Shown here: piece after piece, positions 8,778-18,315 of the stretch
Numbering within the stretch: position 1 is the stretch's first letter
Layout of the letters: every line of letters starts with the position of its first letter
Source: Oceanobacillus chungangensis
GTDB taxonomy: Bacteria; Bacillota; Bacilli; Bacillales; Amphibacillaceae
Direction of reading: 5' to 3'
Assembly: GCF_003369565.1 (NCBI RefSeq)
Contig: NZ_PIOD01000020.1
Location: forward strand, 63,632-127,631
Length of the DNA: 64,000 nucleotides
Notes under the pieces: generated by a model
What the model was told of the DNA's origin: nothing
The model's database searches: none
The model's input: only the letters and a program-made list of their open reading frames with translations
Program-made: the position numbers and the translations under genes

Positions 8778-9136
8778 AATGCAATCCTCCCAAGTTTCAT
8801 CTTAAACATTAAAGTACTAGAAGGATAATTTCCAATGAAACCTATTAAATGAATGTAAAGTTAAATAACATTCTCATTTTCATCTATATCGTGGAATGAA
8901 GATGCACGTAACTATTTTAAAAAGAAGGAGGAATTATAAATAAGGTAAGTGGGACTTTATACATTTAAGGCATATATGAAAGCAATATATTGATTTTCCT
9001 TGTAAAAAAGATTAAAGTACCTCGACGGATTTATTTTATTCAATGTTGATAAAATAGGTTGTATTTTAACAAAGCTTACCACTTGCATTAATGTTATATA
9101 CTATTACTGTGAGTCTAATTAAAGGGAGGAACTAAT
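8778..9136. promoter_or_regulatory. Divergent control region, MerR gene and UvrA-like gene
   Basis: The 359-base interval holds a direct repeat, ATTAAAGTAC, at 8808-8817 near the MerR start and again at 9011-9020. It also holds an imperfect dyad, TTTTATTCAATGTTGATAAA, at 9034-9053. These are plausible MerR sites. I could not place a convincing long-spacer MerR promoter, so details are open. Confidence 0.35.
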
Positions 9137-11617
9137 TTGAAAGATATGATTGTCATTAAAGGTGCGAAGGAAAATAATTTGAAAAATATTTCACTATCGA
9201 TTCCAAAAAATAAACTCGTCGTAATAACTGGACCTTCAGGATCGGGGAAATCGACACTGGCGCTAGATACCTTACAACGAGAAAGTCAGCGGCAATTTAT
9301 GGAATCGATGGGTATGCCAACAGACGGATTTAGTAAACCTAAAGTCGATTCTATGATTGGATTATCCCCCTCAATAAGTGTTGGACAGCATGTTACCAAT
9401 CGAAATCCTAGATCAACGGTTGGAACCTTAACAGATATGTATACGTATTTAAGATTGATCTATGAAAAGCTCGGTGAGCGAATATGTCCAAACTGCCAAA
9501 CAACTATTTTACCCTCACTAGATAAAGAGGCGAATGAAGAAGAGACCGCTAACTTCAAAGAATATATTCATTGTCATAATTGCCATCATCGTTTAGAAAA
9601 ACTTACACGTTCCCATTTTTCATACAATACACTAGAAGGTGCTTGTCCAACATGTAGTGGACTTGGTTACGTAACAGATATTCACTTAGCATCCGTTTTT
9701 AAAGAGGACTTAAGTTTAAAGGAAGGGGCTGTCGCGATAGGCATGTGGAACGGATCATATGGTGAATATCAAAGACAGATATTAAAAGCAGCTTCTGAAC
9801 ATTATGGTATTGCCTTTGATGAAGATCTTCCACTGAAGGATTTCAGCGATGAACAGCGAGATTTATTATATTATGGAGTGGAAAGCGACATTTTTTCAGC
9901 CCACTATCCTGATGTCAAGCCACCTAAAACTGTAGGGAAAGGAAAGTTTGAAGGAATACTTACGGGAATGCAGAGAAGATACGAGGAAAAGGGCGGTAGC
10001 GCTAGTTCAGGTGAAGCTGCCTATTTCTATTCGCAAGTATGCTCGGATTGTCTTGGGAAACGGCTGAATAAAGAAAGCAGAGATGTACTCGTTGCAGGAA
10101 CATCAATTACGGATGTATCAGACTATTCACTTGAAGCGATGCATGATTGGCTATTAGAGCTACAGCAATCACTCCGTTCTGAGGATGCTGTAATAGTTGA
10201 ATCGTTTTTACATGATCTAATTTCCAAGGTAAACCGAATTATTCATGTTGGGTTAGGTTATTTATCTATGGATAGACAGACGATTACTCTTTCTGGTGGA
10301 GAAGCTCAACGTTTAAGGCTTGCGTCAATTCTTGGTTCTGGATTAACTGGTGTTCTCTATATTCTTGATGAACCAACTGCAGGACTACATCCAAAGGATA
10401 CTAAAGGATTAGTGAAGATTATGAAACAGCTGCGAGATCTTGGTAATACGGTCCTTGTAATCGAACATGATGTTGATGTAATGAAAGAAGCGGACCATAT
10501 TATCGACATCGGCCCAGGTGCTGGAATTAATGGTGGAACAGTTGTAGGCGTTGGTACATTGCTTGAACTAATGGAACAACCAGAGTCGGTTACTGGTGCA
10601 TTTTTAAGAGATAAGCCAGTCCTGAATGAAAAACATCGGCAAGGTTCAGGTGAGCAATTGACGATCCATAATGCAACGAAACATAATTTGCAGAATGTCA
10701 CCGTATCGATACCACTAGGATGTCTTGTATCGGTTACTGGTGTGTCGGGCTCAGGGAAGTCAACGTTAATCTTTGATGTGCTAGCGGCTGGTGAGAATGG
10801 CATCCATCAGGATTGTAAGGAAATTACTGGGTTTGAATCGATCGATAAAGTGATCACTGTAAATCAATCTGCTTTAAGTCGAATGCAACGTTCAAACATA
10901 GCTACCTATACCGATGCATTTACAAATATAAGAAATCTATTTGCAAGTTTACCTGAAGCGAAAGAGAATAAGCTTAAACCGAAAGATTTCTCCTTTAATA
11001 CGACTGGTGGAAGATGTGAAAACTGCCAAGGTCTCGGATTCGTAGCAGTGAATATGTACTTTTCAGATGATATTGAAATCCCGTGTCCAGTTTGTCATGG
11101 CTCACGATTTAAGGAAAATATTTTACAAGTAACATATAAAGGCAATTCTATTTCAGATATTCTCGATATGTCAATTGAAGAAAGCTTGCCGATTTTTGAA
11201 GATCATAAGAAGCTATACCCGATTGTACAATTATTAAATGAAATCGGCCTGGGCTACTTGAAATGGGGACAATCACTAACGACATTATCCGGGGGAGAAG
11301 GGCAACGACTGAAACTTGCAAAAGAATTAAATAAGCCAGCGAATAAATCTACGCTTTATTTATTGGACGAGCCCTCAACAGGATTGCACCCAAGAGATGT
11401 GAAACAATTGCTTTTATTGTTAAATCGGTTAGTTGATGCAGGAAATACTGTGATTGTTGTAGAACATAACAGCGATGTGATTCGTGCGTCGGATTGGGTA
11501 ATTGATTTAGGTCCAGAAGGTGGAAGTGCCGGCGGAAGAATCATAGCCGAAGGAAAACCTGAAGAAATCATAAAGCAAAAAGGTTCCCATACTGGTGCTT
11601 TTCTAGATATCAAGTAA
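9137..11617 (+). CDS. UvrA-like (class III/DrrC-type) drug-resistance ATPase
   Basis: At 826 residues it is shorter than true UvrA (about 940-960). It has two ABC modules: GPSGSGKST (about residue 32) with LSGGEAQRLRLAS, and GVSGSGKST (about 535) with LSGGEGQRLKLAKEL. It also has zinc-cysteine pairs (CPNCQ, CPTCSG, CENCQG, CPVCHG). Such short UvrA paralogues include DrrC, which protects Streptomyces from daunorubicin. They probably act on drug-bound DNA rather than in UvrB-dependent repair. TTG at 9137 is chosen because GGGAGGA lies six bases upstream. The MerR gene is divergent and bmrA lies downstream. Confidence 0.85.
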   Translation: MKDMIVIKGAKENNLKNISLSIPKNKLVVITGPSGSGKSTLALDTLQRESQRQFMESMGMPTDGFSKPKVDSMIGLSPSISVGQHVTNRNPRSTVGTLTDMYTYLRLIYEKLGERICPNCQTTILPSLDKEANEEETANFKEYIHCHNCHHRLEKLTRSHFSYNTLEGACPTCSGLGYVTDIHLASVFKEDLSLKEGAVAIGMWNGSYGEYQRQILKAASEHYGIAFDEDLPLKDFSDEQRDLLYYGVESDIFSAHYPDVKPPKTVGKGKFEGILTGMQRRYEEKGGSASSGEAAYFYSQVCSDCLGKRLNKESRDVLVAGTSITDVSDYSLEAMHDWLLELQQSLRSEDAVIVESFLHDLISKVNRIIHVGLGYLSMDRQTITLSGGEAQRLRLASILGSGLTGVLYILDEPTAGLHPKDTKGLVKIMKQLRDLGNTVLVIEHDVDVMKEADHIIDIGPGAGINGGTVVGVGTLLELMEQPESVTGAFLRDKPVLNEKHRQGSGEQLTIHNATKHNLQNVTVSIPLGCLVSVTGVSGSGKSTLIFDVLAAGENGIHQDCKEITGFESIDKVITVNQSALSRMQRSNIATYTDAFTNIRNLFASLPEAKENKLKPKDFSFNTTGGRCENCQGLGFVAVNMYFSDDIEIPCPVCHGSRFKENILQVTYKGNSISDILDMSIEESLPIFEDHKKLYPIVQLLNEIGLGYLKWGQSLTTLSGGEGQRLKLAKELNKPANKSTLYLLDEPSTGLHPRDVKQLLLLLNRLVDAGNTVIVVEHNSDVIRASDWVIDLGPEGGSAGGRIIAEGKPEEIIKQKGSHTGAFLDIK

Positions 11618-11655
11618 AATAAAGGGAGACTTTGCTTGTGATGTCATTTTAATAA

Positions 11656-11696
11656 ATTGCTGTGGAGCTCTCCACAGCAATAGTCATTTTTTATTT
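11656..11696 (+). terminator. Terminator after the UvrA-like gene
   Basis: A 12-bp perfect stem (ATTGCTGTGGAG / CTCCACAGCAAT) is followed within a few bases by TTTTTTATTT. bmrA must therefore have its own promoter or depend on read-through. Confidence 0.8.
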
Positions 11697-11751
11697 CACC
11701 ATCAATTAAAATCGACAAATTTCAGCAATATTCGGGGAGTGACAGGCACTA

Positions 11752-13497
11752 ATGAAAAAACAGGTACCAAAAGAAAAAAAAAGCATAAAACCGTTTATAT
11801 CTTTAATTTTATCAACAAGGGTTCCAAAATTAGCACTAATATTTGGCTTGATAGGAAGTATTATTACGATGATCGTTGGACTCTCTATCCCATTACTGAC
11901 AAGAGAGTTAGTTGACGGCTTCTCAGTAGAGGCATTAAGCGTCACGCTTATTGTCGTTATTTTCGTCGTGTTTATTTTACAGGCAGTAGTAGACGGTCTA
12001 TCCACTTATTTACTAGCTGTTGTTGGACAAAGAATTGTTGCCAGACTGCGTGAAAAAATGTGGTTCAAGCTTATCCGTTTACCAGTAAGTTATTTTGATA
12101 AAAATGCGAGCGGCGAGTCTGTGAGCCGAGTAGTAAATGATACTGGAATCGTAAAAGACCTGATAACGCAGCATTTCCCACAGTTTATTACAGGCATAAT
12201 TACAATTATTGGTGCAATTGTCATCCTAATTATCATGGATTGGAAGATGACGCTATTAATGTTGATTGCAGTTCCAGTTACGTTTGCAATTATGATGCCA
12301 CTTGGTGGTAAAATGGCGAAGATATCAAAAGGAATGCAGGATGAAACCGCGACGTTTACAGGTGGAATCCAACAAACCTTAAGTGAAGCACGCCTAATGA
12401 AATCGTCGACTGCTGAGAAAGTAGAAGAGAAAAAAGGGGTAGAAGGAATTGGTAACCTATATCGTTATGGATTAAAAGAAGCGAAGATCTTCGCACTGAT
12501 TGGTCCATCCATCTACACGATTATGATGCTTGTTATTGTAGCGATTATTGGTTATGGCGGAATTCGTGTTGCAGAAGGGACGATGTCCACTGGTTCACTT
12601 GTTGCATTTTTACTTTATCTTTTCCAAATCATTTATCCGATAACATCCTTTGCAATGTTCTTCACGGAGTTGCAAAAGGCTAAAGGAGCAACAGAACGTA
12701 TTATTGAAATATTAGAAATACCAGAAGAGCCTGGACAAGAAGGAATCGATAAAGATATTGCAAATGAAACCGTTCATGTTAACAATGTTTCCTTTTCATA
12801 TGATGAAGAAGATTCGGTGCTTAAGAATATCACATTCGATGCAAGGCCCGGTGAGATGATTGCATTCGCCGGACCGAGTGGTGGTGGTAAAACTACTTTA
12901 TTCAGTTTACTCGAACGATACCATGAGCCAACTGCCGGAGATATCCTAATTGGCGATACACCGATTAATAGGCTATCGATGGTGTCATGGCGCAGTCAAA
13001 TTGGTTATGTTTCTCAGGAAAGTGCGATGATGGCTGGGACAATTCGTGATAATTTGACTTACGGTCTAAGTAATGCAGAAAGTGTTACAGATGAGCAGTT
13101 ATGGAAGGTTACTGAGATGGCTTATGCTGATACATTTATTAAAACTTTTGCCAAAGGCTTGGATACAGAAGTCGGTGAACGTGGTGTGAAGCTATCAGGC
13201 GGTCAACGCCAGCGGATTAATATTGCCCGTGCATTCCTGCGAGATCCGAAAATCCTAATGCTTGATGAAGCAACAGCAAGTTTAGATAGTCAATCGGAAC
13301 ATGCCGTTCAAGAAGCTTTAACACGCCTGATGGAAGGACGAACAACATTCGTTATTGCCCACAGGTTATCCACGATTGTTGATGCTGATAAAATTATCTT
13401 TATCGAAAAAGGGGAAGTAACAGGTTCTGGGACCCACCTGGAATTAATCGAAACTCACGAATTATACCGTAAGTTTGCGGAACAACAATTAACTTAG
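11752..13497 (+). CDS. bmrA: BmrA-type ABC multidrug exporter (half-transporter)
   Basis: This 581-residue fused exporter has six N-terminal membrane helices, then a nucleotide-binding domain with GPSGGGKTT (about residue 376), QESAMMAGTIRDN, LSGGQRQRI and LMLDEATASLD. The segments KLPVSYFDKNASGE-like (here RLPVSYFDKNASGE), VVND and HRLSTIVDADKI are very close to B. subtilis BmrA, which works as a homodimer exporting many drugs. It follows the UvrA-like gene in the same direction after a terminator, suggesting a resistance locus. Confidence 0.9.
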   Translation: MKKQVPKEKKSIKPFISLILSTRVPKLALIFGLIGSIITMIVGLSIPLLTRELVDGFSVEALSVTLIVVIFVVFILQAVVDGLSTYLLAVVGQRIVARLREKMWFKLIRLPVSYFDKNASGESVSRVVNDTGIVKDLITQHFPQFITGIITIIGAIVILIIMDWKMTLLMLIAVPVTFAIMMPLGGKMAKISKGMQDETATFTGGIQQTLSEARLMKSSTAEKVEEKKGVEGIGNLYRYGLKEAKIFALIGPSIYTIMMLVIVAIIGYGGIRVAEGTMSTGSLVAFLLYLFQIIYPITSFAMFFTELQKAKGATERIIEILEIPEEPGQEGIDKDIANETVHVNNVSFSYDEEDSVLKNITFDARPGEMIAFAGPSGGGKTTLFSLLERYHEPTAGDILIGDTPINRLSMVSWRSQIGYVSQESAMMAGTIRDNLTYGLSNAESVTDEQLWKVTEMAYADTFIKTFAKGLDTEVGERGVKLSGGQRQRINIARAFLRDPKILMLDEATASLDSQSEHAVQEALTRLMEGRTTFVIAHRLSTIVDADKIIFIEKGEVTGSGTHLELIETHELYRKFAEQQLT

Positions 13498-13527
13498 TGT
13501 ATATTTAGTTGAATCTATGAAAAAAAT

Positions 13528-13572
13528 CTGCCTCTCCTGGATGATAAGAATCTTCCAGGGGGGCTTTTTTTA
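13528..13572 (+). terminator. Terminator after bmrA
   Basis: GCCTCTCCTGGA and TCCAGGGGGGC pair around a short loop, followed by a T-run. Confidence 0.8.
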
Positions 13573-13689
13573 CAGATACGTATGTTAGGATTAGAAGTAT
13601 TCGAAAAAATGCGTTATCTTTACAGGTAGGAACGGATTATATTATTACTGCATAGATGCAAAGAAGGATTGATGAAGGGGGTATACTAC

Positions 13690-14478
13690 ATGAACAATAC
13701 ATTAACGGTAAAAGGGATAACGATAGGAGAAGGGGCGCCAAAGATTTGTGTGCCGATGGTAGGAACAACAATCGAGCAGTTGATTAAGGAAGCAGAATTA
13801 CTTACAACCCTGGATTTAGATATAGTAGAATGGCGTGTCGACTTTTTTGAATCGGTTGAGGATGTAGATAAAGTAAAAGAGGCATTAACTAAAATTAGAG
13901 AAAGATTAATCGATATTCCGCTTATCTTCACTTTTCGAAGTGCAAAGGAAGGTGGGGAAATGGAAGTCTCAATGGATTATTATGTCGCACTAAATAAAGC
14001 AGCTCTAGAGAGTGGCAATGTAGAATTCATTGATGTCGAATTATTTAGTGGTGAACAAATTGTAATCCAGCTTGTTGAATTAGCACATCAACAGGGGACA
14101 AGGGTCATCATTTCCAATCATGATTTTGAAAAAACTCCACCAAAGAAAGAAATTATAAATCGCTTATTAAAAGCACAAGATTTTGGAGCAGATATTCCGA
14201 AGATTGCTGTGATGCCTAACAATGTGCAGGATGTGATTACACTTTTGGATGCAACAAATGAAATAAGAACTCATTATGCAGACCGGCCGATTATTACAAT
14301 GTCGATGGCGGGACAAGGGGTCGTTAGCAGATTAGCAGGAGAAATATTTGGCTCCGCGATTACCTTTGGAGCGGCAACGAAGGCTTCTGCTCCTGGACAA
14401 GTGGGAGTGCAAGAATTACGAGAAGTACTTGATTTAATCCATAATAATTTCCAGCCTTCCCAAGGAGAGATAAAGTAA
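13690..14478 (+). CDS. aroD: Type I 3-dehydroquinate dehydratase
   Basis: It catalyses the third step of the shikimate pathway through a Schiff base. The catalytic His is in IISNHDFEKTP (about residue 143) and the Schiff-base Lys in IPKIAVMP (about 170). EWRVDFFE and TMSMAGQG complete the type I signature, and the 262-residue length is normal. The start at 13690 has AAGGGGG eight bases upstream; an in-frame TTG at 13669 does not. It is alone, apart from other aromatic genes. Confidence 0.93.
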   Translation: MNNTLTVKGITIGEGAPKICVPMVGTTIEQLIKEAELLTTLDLDIVEWRVDFFESVEDVDKVKEALTKIRERLIDIPLIFTFRSAKEGGEMEVSMDYYVALNKAALESGNVEFIDVELFSGEQIVIQLVELAHQQGTRVIISNHDFEKTPPKKEIINRLLKAQDFGADIPKIAVMPNNVQDVITLLDATNEIRTHYADRPIITMSMAGQGVVSRLAGEIFGSAITFGAATKASAPGQVGVQELREVLDLIHNNFQPSQGEIK

Positions 14479-14590
14479 GCATCTCACGGGAATGACATTA
14501 GAAAGTGCTGCTATATATGGTAAACACAAGCTAAAATTCGATAAAAGCTAGGTTAGTTGAACATGACGTTGTTCATATTTTATTCTCCAC

Positions 14591-14620
14591 CCTCTTTCAC
14601 ATAGAAAGAGGTTTTTTCTT
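14591..14620 (+). terminator. Terminator between aroD and mntA
   Basis: CCTCTTTC-ACATA-GAAAGAGG is followed by TTTTTTCTTTT. It lies 113 bases after aroD and before the mnt promoter. Confidence 0.8.
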
Positions 14621-14646
14621 TTACATCGTGAAAAATGTCGACAAAT

Positions 14647-14748
14647 GTTTCCTGAGGGAAAAAGAGTGAAATAAAGCAAAAATATATTGACAAATAAAAA
14701 AATAGGTACTAAATTTAGATGTAGCGAATAAAGTTTACTTAGGGAAAC
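14647..14748 (+). promoter_or_regulatory. mntABCD promoter with two MntR-like boxes
   Basis: A sigma-A promoter is visible: TTGACA at 14687-14692, a 17-base spacer and TAAATT at 14710-14715. GTTTCCTGAGGGAAA at 14647-14661 and GTTTACTTAGGGAAAC at 14733-14748 flank it. Both match the DtxR-type MntR site remembered from Bacillus mnt genes (TTTGC.T.AGGGAAA). Manganese-bound MntR would then repress from both sides. Confidence 0.75.
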
Positions 14749-14767
14749 AAAAAGGGAGGAAGGGAAA

Positions 14768-15724
14768 ATGAAGGCGTTAATAAAAAATCTAGTGGGATTT
14801 GCATTACTTGGTTTGTTGTTAGTTCTTGCTGCATGTGGTTCCAATAATAACGTGTCGGAGGGAACTTCCAGTAAAGATGAGAATAAAAAAATCAATGTCG
14901 TTACGACAATTGCCCAGATTGGCGAACCGTTATCAGTTATTGGTGGGGATCGTGTAAATGTGGAAAGTCTAATGGGACCTTCAGTTGATCCACATTTATA
15001 TAACCCAACACAAAGTGATATTTCAAAGCTTGACGAGGCAGATGTTATTTTCTACAGTGGTTTGAACTTAGAGGCGAATATGGTGGAGATATTCAACTCA
15101 ATTGGTGATTCCAATCCAGTACTAGCACTAGGAGATACTGTATCAGAGGAAGATATATTAAGAGATGAGAATGGTGCAGAAGATCCACATATTTGGTTTG
15201 ATATTGACCTTTGGAGAAATGGGCTCGATGGAGCTGTTGAAGTGTTGAAAGAATACTCACCTGAAGATGCAGATTACTTTGAAGAAAACAAACAGAAATA
15301 TTTTGCTGAATTAGACAAATTAAAACAAGATGCAGAAGAGCTAGCAGCAATTCCAGAATCCCATCGTGTTCTTGTAACAGCACATGATGCGTTTGGATAC
15401 TTTGGAAGAATGCATAATTTAGAAGTAGTAGGTCTTCAAGGGTTAAGTACGGAAGATGAGATTGGTGTTTCAGATGTTAACGATACGATTAAACTTATTA
15501 AGGAATATCAAGTTCCTGCGATCTTTGTTGAGACCAGTATTAATCAAAAATCAATTCAGGCAGTAATAGAGGGGGCTTCAAGTGATGGAGTAGATGTGAA
15601 GTTAGGTGGTGAATTATACTCTGACGCGATGGGAGAACCTGGAACTAAGGAAGGAACGTACATCGGCATGTATAGACATAATATCAACACGATACATGAT
15701 GCATTGAGTGGAGGAGGAAAGTAA
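14768..15724 (+). CDS. mntA: Manganese ABC transporter substrate-binding lipoprotein
   Basis: The protein is a cluster A-I metal-binding lipoprotein. The signal peptide ends in the lipobox LAAC (Cys about residue 23). Metal ligands are suggested by DPHLYNPT (about 75), EDPHIWFD (about 138) and HDAFGYF (about 205). With 318 residues it has the normal length. It starts the mntABCD operon, and the MntR-like boxes upstream point to manganese rather than zinc. GGGAGGAAGGG precedes the start. Confidence 0.9.
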   Translation: MKALIKNLVGFALLGLLLVLAACGSNNNVSEGTSSKDENKKINVVTTIAQIGEPLSVIGGDRVNVESLMGPSVDPHLYNPTQSDISKLDEADVIFYSGLNLEANMVEIFNSIGDSNPVLALGDTVSEEDILRDENGAEDPHIWFDIDLWRNGLDGAVEVLKEYSPEDADYFEENKQKYFAELDKLKQDAEELAAIPESHRVLVTAHDAFGYFGRMHNLEVVGLQGLSTEDEIGVSDVNDTIKLIKEYQVPAIFVETSINQKSIQAVIEGASSDGVDVKLGGELYSDAMGEPGTKEGTYIGMYRHNINTIHDALSGGGK

Positions 15725-15725
15725 G

Positions 15726-16487
15726 ATGGCGAACCCAATTATTAATGTAGAGAACCTAGCAGCGTCCTATCGAAAAAATACGGTTCTCCATGATGTTGAT
15801 TTTAAAGTAAATGCTGGTTCTTTAACCGCGATTGTAGGTCCTAATGGGGCTGGAAAATCAACACTTATCAAAACAATGCTAGATCTTCATCCCGCATTAG
15901 CTGGTTCTGTAAAGTTCTTTGGCTTACCTTTTACTAAAGCAAAGAAAAGAATCGGTTATGTTCCGCAACGGGGTTCGGTTGATTGGGAATTTCCAACAGA
16001 TGCACTCGATGTTGTAACAATGGGTTTATATGGACAAATCGGCTGGCTTAAACGACCTTCTGCAATTCACAAAAAGAAAGCGTATGAGGCATTGGAAAAA
16101 ATGGGGATGGAGGAATACGCAAGTCGACAAATAAGCCAGCTTTCCGGAGGTCAGCAGCAAAGGGTATTTTTAGCACGTGCGTTAGTGCAAAATGCCGACC
16201 TATATTTTATGGATGAGCCGTTAGCTGGAGTTGATGCTGCAACGGAACGTGCGATTATGACGATACTGCAGGAATTAAAATCAATCGGAAAGACCGTTAT
16301 GGTAGTCCACCATGACCTCCAAACTGTGACAGATTACTTCGATCATGTTTTATTTTTAAATCGAACCATTGTAGAACATGGAGAAACAGGGGAAATATTT
16401 ACAAATAAGAATATTGCTAGAACCTATGGTGGGAGTATACGTCAGATGGGAGATGAACATCGCCATGTGGTCCATACTTTTGAATAG
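15726..16487 (+). CDS. mntB: Manganese ABC transporter ATP-binding protein
   Basis: This is the cytoplasmic ATPase of the transporter. GPNGAGKST (about residue 39), the Q-loop QRGSVDWEFP, LSGGQQQRV, FMDEPLAGVD and a switch His (VVHHDL) are all present. The start at 15726, just after mntA, has GGAGGAAAG upstream. The end overlaps mntC by 23 bases, which suggests coupled translation. Confidence 0.92.
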   Translation: MANPIINVENLAASYRKNTVLHDVDFKVNAGSLTAIVGPNGAGKSTLIKTMLDLHPALAGSVKFFGLPFTKAKKRIGYVPQRGSVDWEFPTDALDVVTMGLYGQIGWLKRPSAIHKKKAYEALEKMGMEEYASRQISQLSGGQQQRVFLARALVQNADLYFMDEPLAGVDAATERAIMTILQELKSIGKTVMVVHHDLQTVTDYFDHVLFLNRTIVEHGETGEIFTNKNIARTYGGSIRQMGDEHRHVVHTFE

Positions 16488-17382
16488 TAATACTGGGTGG
16501 GTATTATTAAGTACAATGACGCTCGGCGTAGCTGCTGGGATAGTTGGCTGCCTGACATATTGGAAGCGGCAGAATTTGATGAGCGATGCACTGTCCCATG
16601 CAACATTGCCAGGTGTCGTTATTTCTTTTCTCTTCATCGGTGAGAAGAATTCAATCTTGTTGCTTTTGGGTGCTGCAATCAGTGCCTTAATCGGTGCACT
16701 TTTAATCCAGTGGATCACGACATCAAGTAGAATCTCTGAGGATTCATCGATGGGGATGATTTTATCCGTTTTTTACGGACTTGGAGTGATGCTTCTTTCG
16801 ATAGCCAATAAATCGGCTGGGGGAAATCAAAGCGGATTAAATAGTTTTATTTACGGTCAGGCAGCTTCAATGGTCATGTCGGACGTGATAACAATGTTCC
16901 TGCTCGCCCTATTGGTTATCTTTATTATGGTAATCGGATTTAAAGAATGGAAAATCTATATTTTCGATCCGCAATTTGCAAAAGGTATCGGATTATCATT
17001 AAAAGGAATGAATGTGTTCTATACAGCAGTTCTTGTCACAACAATCGTAATCGGCATTCAGGCTGTTGGGGTCATTTTGATGGCCGCTATGATGATTACA
17101 CCTGCAGTCAGTGCGCGTTATTGGACGCATTCATTTAAAATCATGGTGCTATTAGCGGCTGCATTTGGCGGTATTTCTGGTGCTGTGGGTACGTTAATAA
17201 GTGCAATAGGCAGTGGGCTGCCAACAGGAGCATTTATTGTCCTAGTCGCATCAGGACTATTTTTTATATCGCTTATTTTTGGAAAAGAGAAGGGGATTCT
17301 AATCCATTATTTACAATTTAAAATGCAACAAAGGGTTCATCTGGAAAGCACAGAAACACTTGAAACAGAGGGGGGAAGATAA
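16465..17382 (+). CDS. mntC: Manganese ABC transporter permease MntC
   Basis: The protein has about eight membrane helices of the ABC-3 family (ZnuB/MntC type). RQNLMSDALSHATLPGV near the N-terminus is the family signature. The start ATG at 16465 (MWSILLNSNTGW) is placed inside the end of mntB. A longer frame from 16378 would overlap mntB by 110 bases and adds an unlikely polar N-terminus. The final 25 residues are polar and cytoplasmic. Confidence 0.88.
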   Translation: MWSILLNSNTGWVLLSTMTLGVAAGIVGCLTYWKRQNLMSDALSHATLPGVVISFLFIGEKNSILLLLGAAISALIGALLIQWITTSSRISEDSSMGMILSVFYGLGVMLLSIANKSAGGNQSGLNSFIYGQAASMVMSDVITMFLLALLVIFIMVIGFKEWKIYIFDPQFAKGIGLSLKGMNVFYTAVLVTTIVIGIQAVGVILMAAMMITPAVSARYWTHSFKIMVLLAAAFGGISGAVGTLISAIGSGLPTGAFIVLVASGLFFISLIFGKEKGILIHYLQFKMQQRVHLESTETLETEGGR

Positions 17383-17383
17383 A

Positions 17384-18256
17384 ATGACCTATGCAGCTTG
17401 GATTATTTTAACCGCCTCTTTAGTTGGGGTATCCTGTGGGTTAATGGGTGTCTTCCTCATCCTGAGAAAGCAAGCAATGATGTCGGACGCGATTAGTCAT
17501 TCGGTGCTATTAGGAATTGTAATTGCATATATTATTACAAGTGAAGTGAGCGGTTTTTATATGCTTGTCGGTGGGGTATTTGCAGGATTACTTACCGCCT
17601 TCTTAGTCCAAGGACTTGGTTCGTTAAATGTGCAACAAGATGCTTCAATGGGGATTGTGTTTACCACCTTGTTTGCAGTTGGGGTAATCTTAATTTCTAC
17701 TTCTCTTGGAAATGCCCATTTGGATATACAGCATGCGTTAATGGGGGAGATAACATTTATTCCGTTTCATGCTATTTCGCTTCCGTTCATTGGTGAGGTG
17801 CCGGAAGCAACAGCATTATTAGCAATCGTTTTAGTAATCGTTCTGTTTTTTATTACAATTTTTTATAAAGAGTGGAAAATTACTACTTTTGATCCTGCGC
17901 TAGCTGCAAGTTTAGGTTTGCCAGTTCTAGTACTACACTATTTATTTATGAGTCTCATATCGGTGACAACGATTGCTTCCTTCGATGCTGTAGGAGCCAT
18001 TATGGTCGTGGCAATGTTAATAACACCGGCTGCCTCCGCCTATCTATGGACAGAACGACTTACCATCATGCTACTATTAAGCAGCGTATTTGGGGTACTC
18101 GCCGCTATAGCTGGATACTATATAGCAGTTTGGATCGACACGTCCATTTCGGGGAGTATGGCATTTGCGACAGGAATAATTTTCTTGATTAGTTTTATCT
18201 TCTCACCAAGTCATGGAATACTTGCAAAATACATGCGTAAAGTGAAGACTGCATAA
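17384..18256 (+). CDS. mntD: Manganese ABC transporter permease MntD
   Basis: This is the second ABC-3 permease, about 290 residues, with KQAMMSDAISHSVLLGI and many hydrophobic helices. It probably forms a heterodimer with MntC. Its start lies one base after the mntC stop, with GAGGGGGGAAG upstream. It closes the operon. Confidence 0.9.
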   Translation: MTYAAWIILTASLVGVSCGLMGVFLILRKQAMMSDAISHSVLLGIVIAYIITSEVSGFYMLVGGVFAGLLTAFLVQGLGSLNVQQDASMGIVFTTLFAVGVILISTSLGNAHLDIQHALMGEITFIPFHAISLPFIGEVPEATALLAIVLVIVLFFITIFYKEWKITTFDPALAASLGLPVLVLHYLFMSLISVTTIASFDAVGAIMVVAMLITPAASAYLWTERLTIMLLLSSVFGVLAAIAGYYIAVWIDTSISGSMAFATGIIFLISFIFSPSHGILAKYMRKVKTA

Positions 18257-18260
18257 ATAC

Positions 18261-18292
18261 ACATGAGGTGCACCTTATAATGCACCTCATGT
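18261..18292. terminator. Bidirectional terminator between mntD and the catalase gene
   Basis: A perfect 12-bp inverted repeat, ACATGAGGTGCA / TGCACCTCATGT, lies between two convergent genes. The T-run is weak on both sides. Confidence 0.6.
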
Positions 18293-18315
18293 TAATAATT
18301 AACAACTAACAATGA

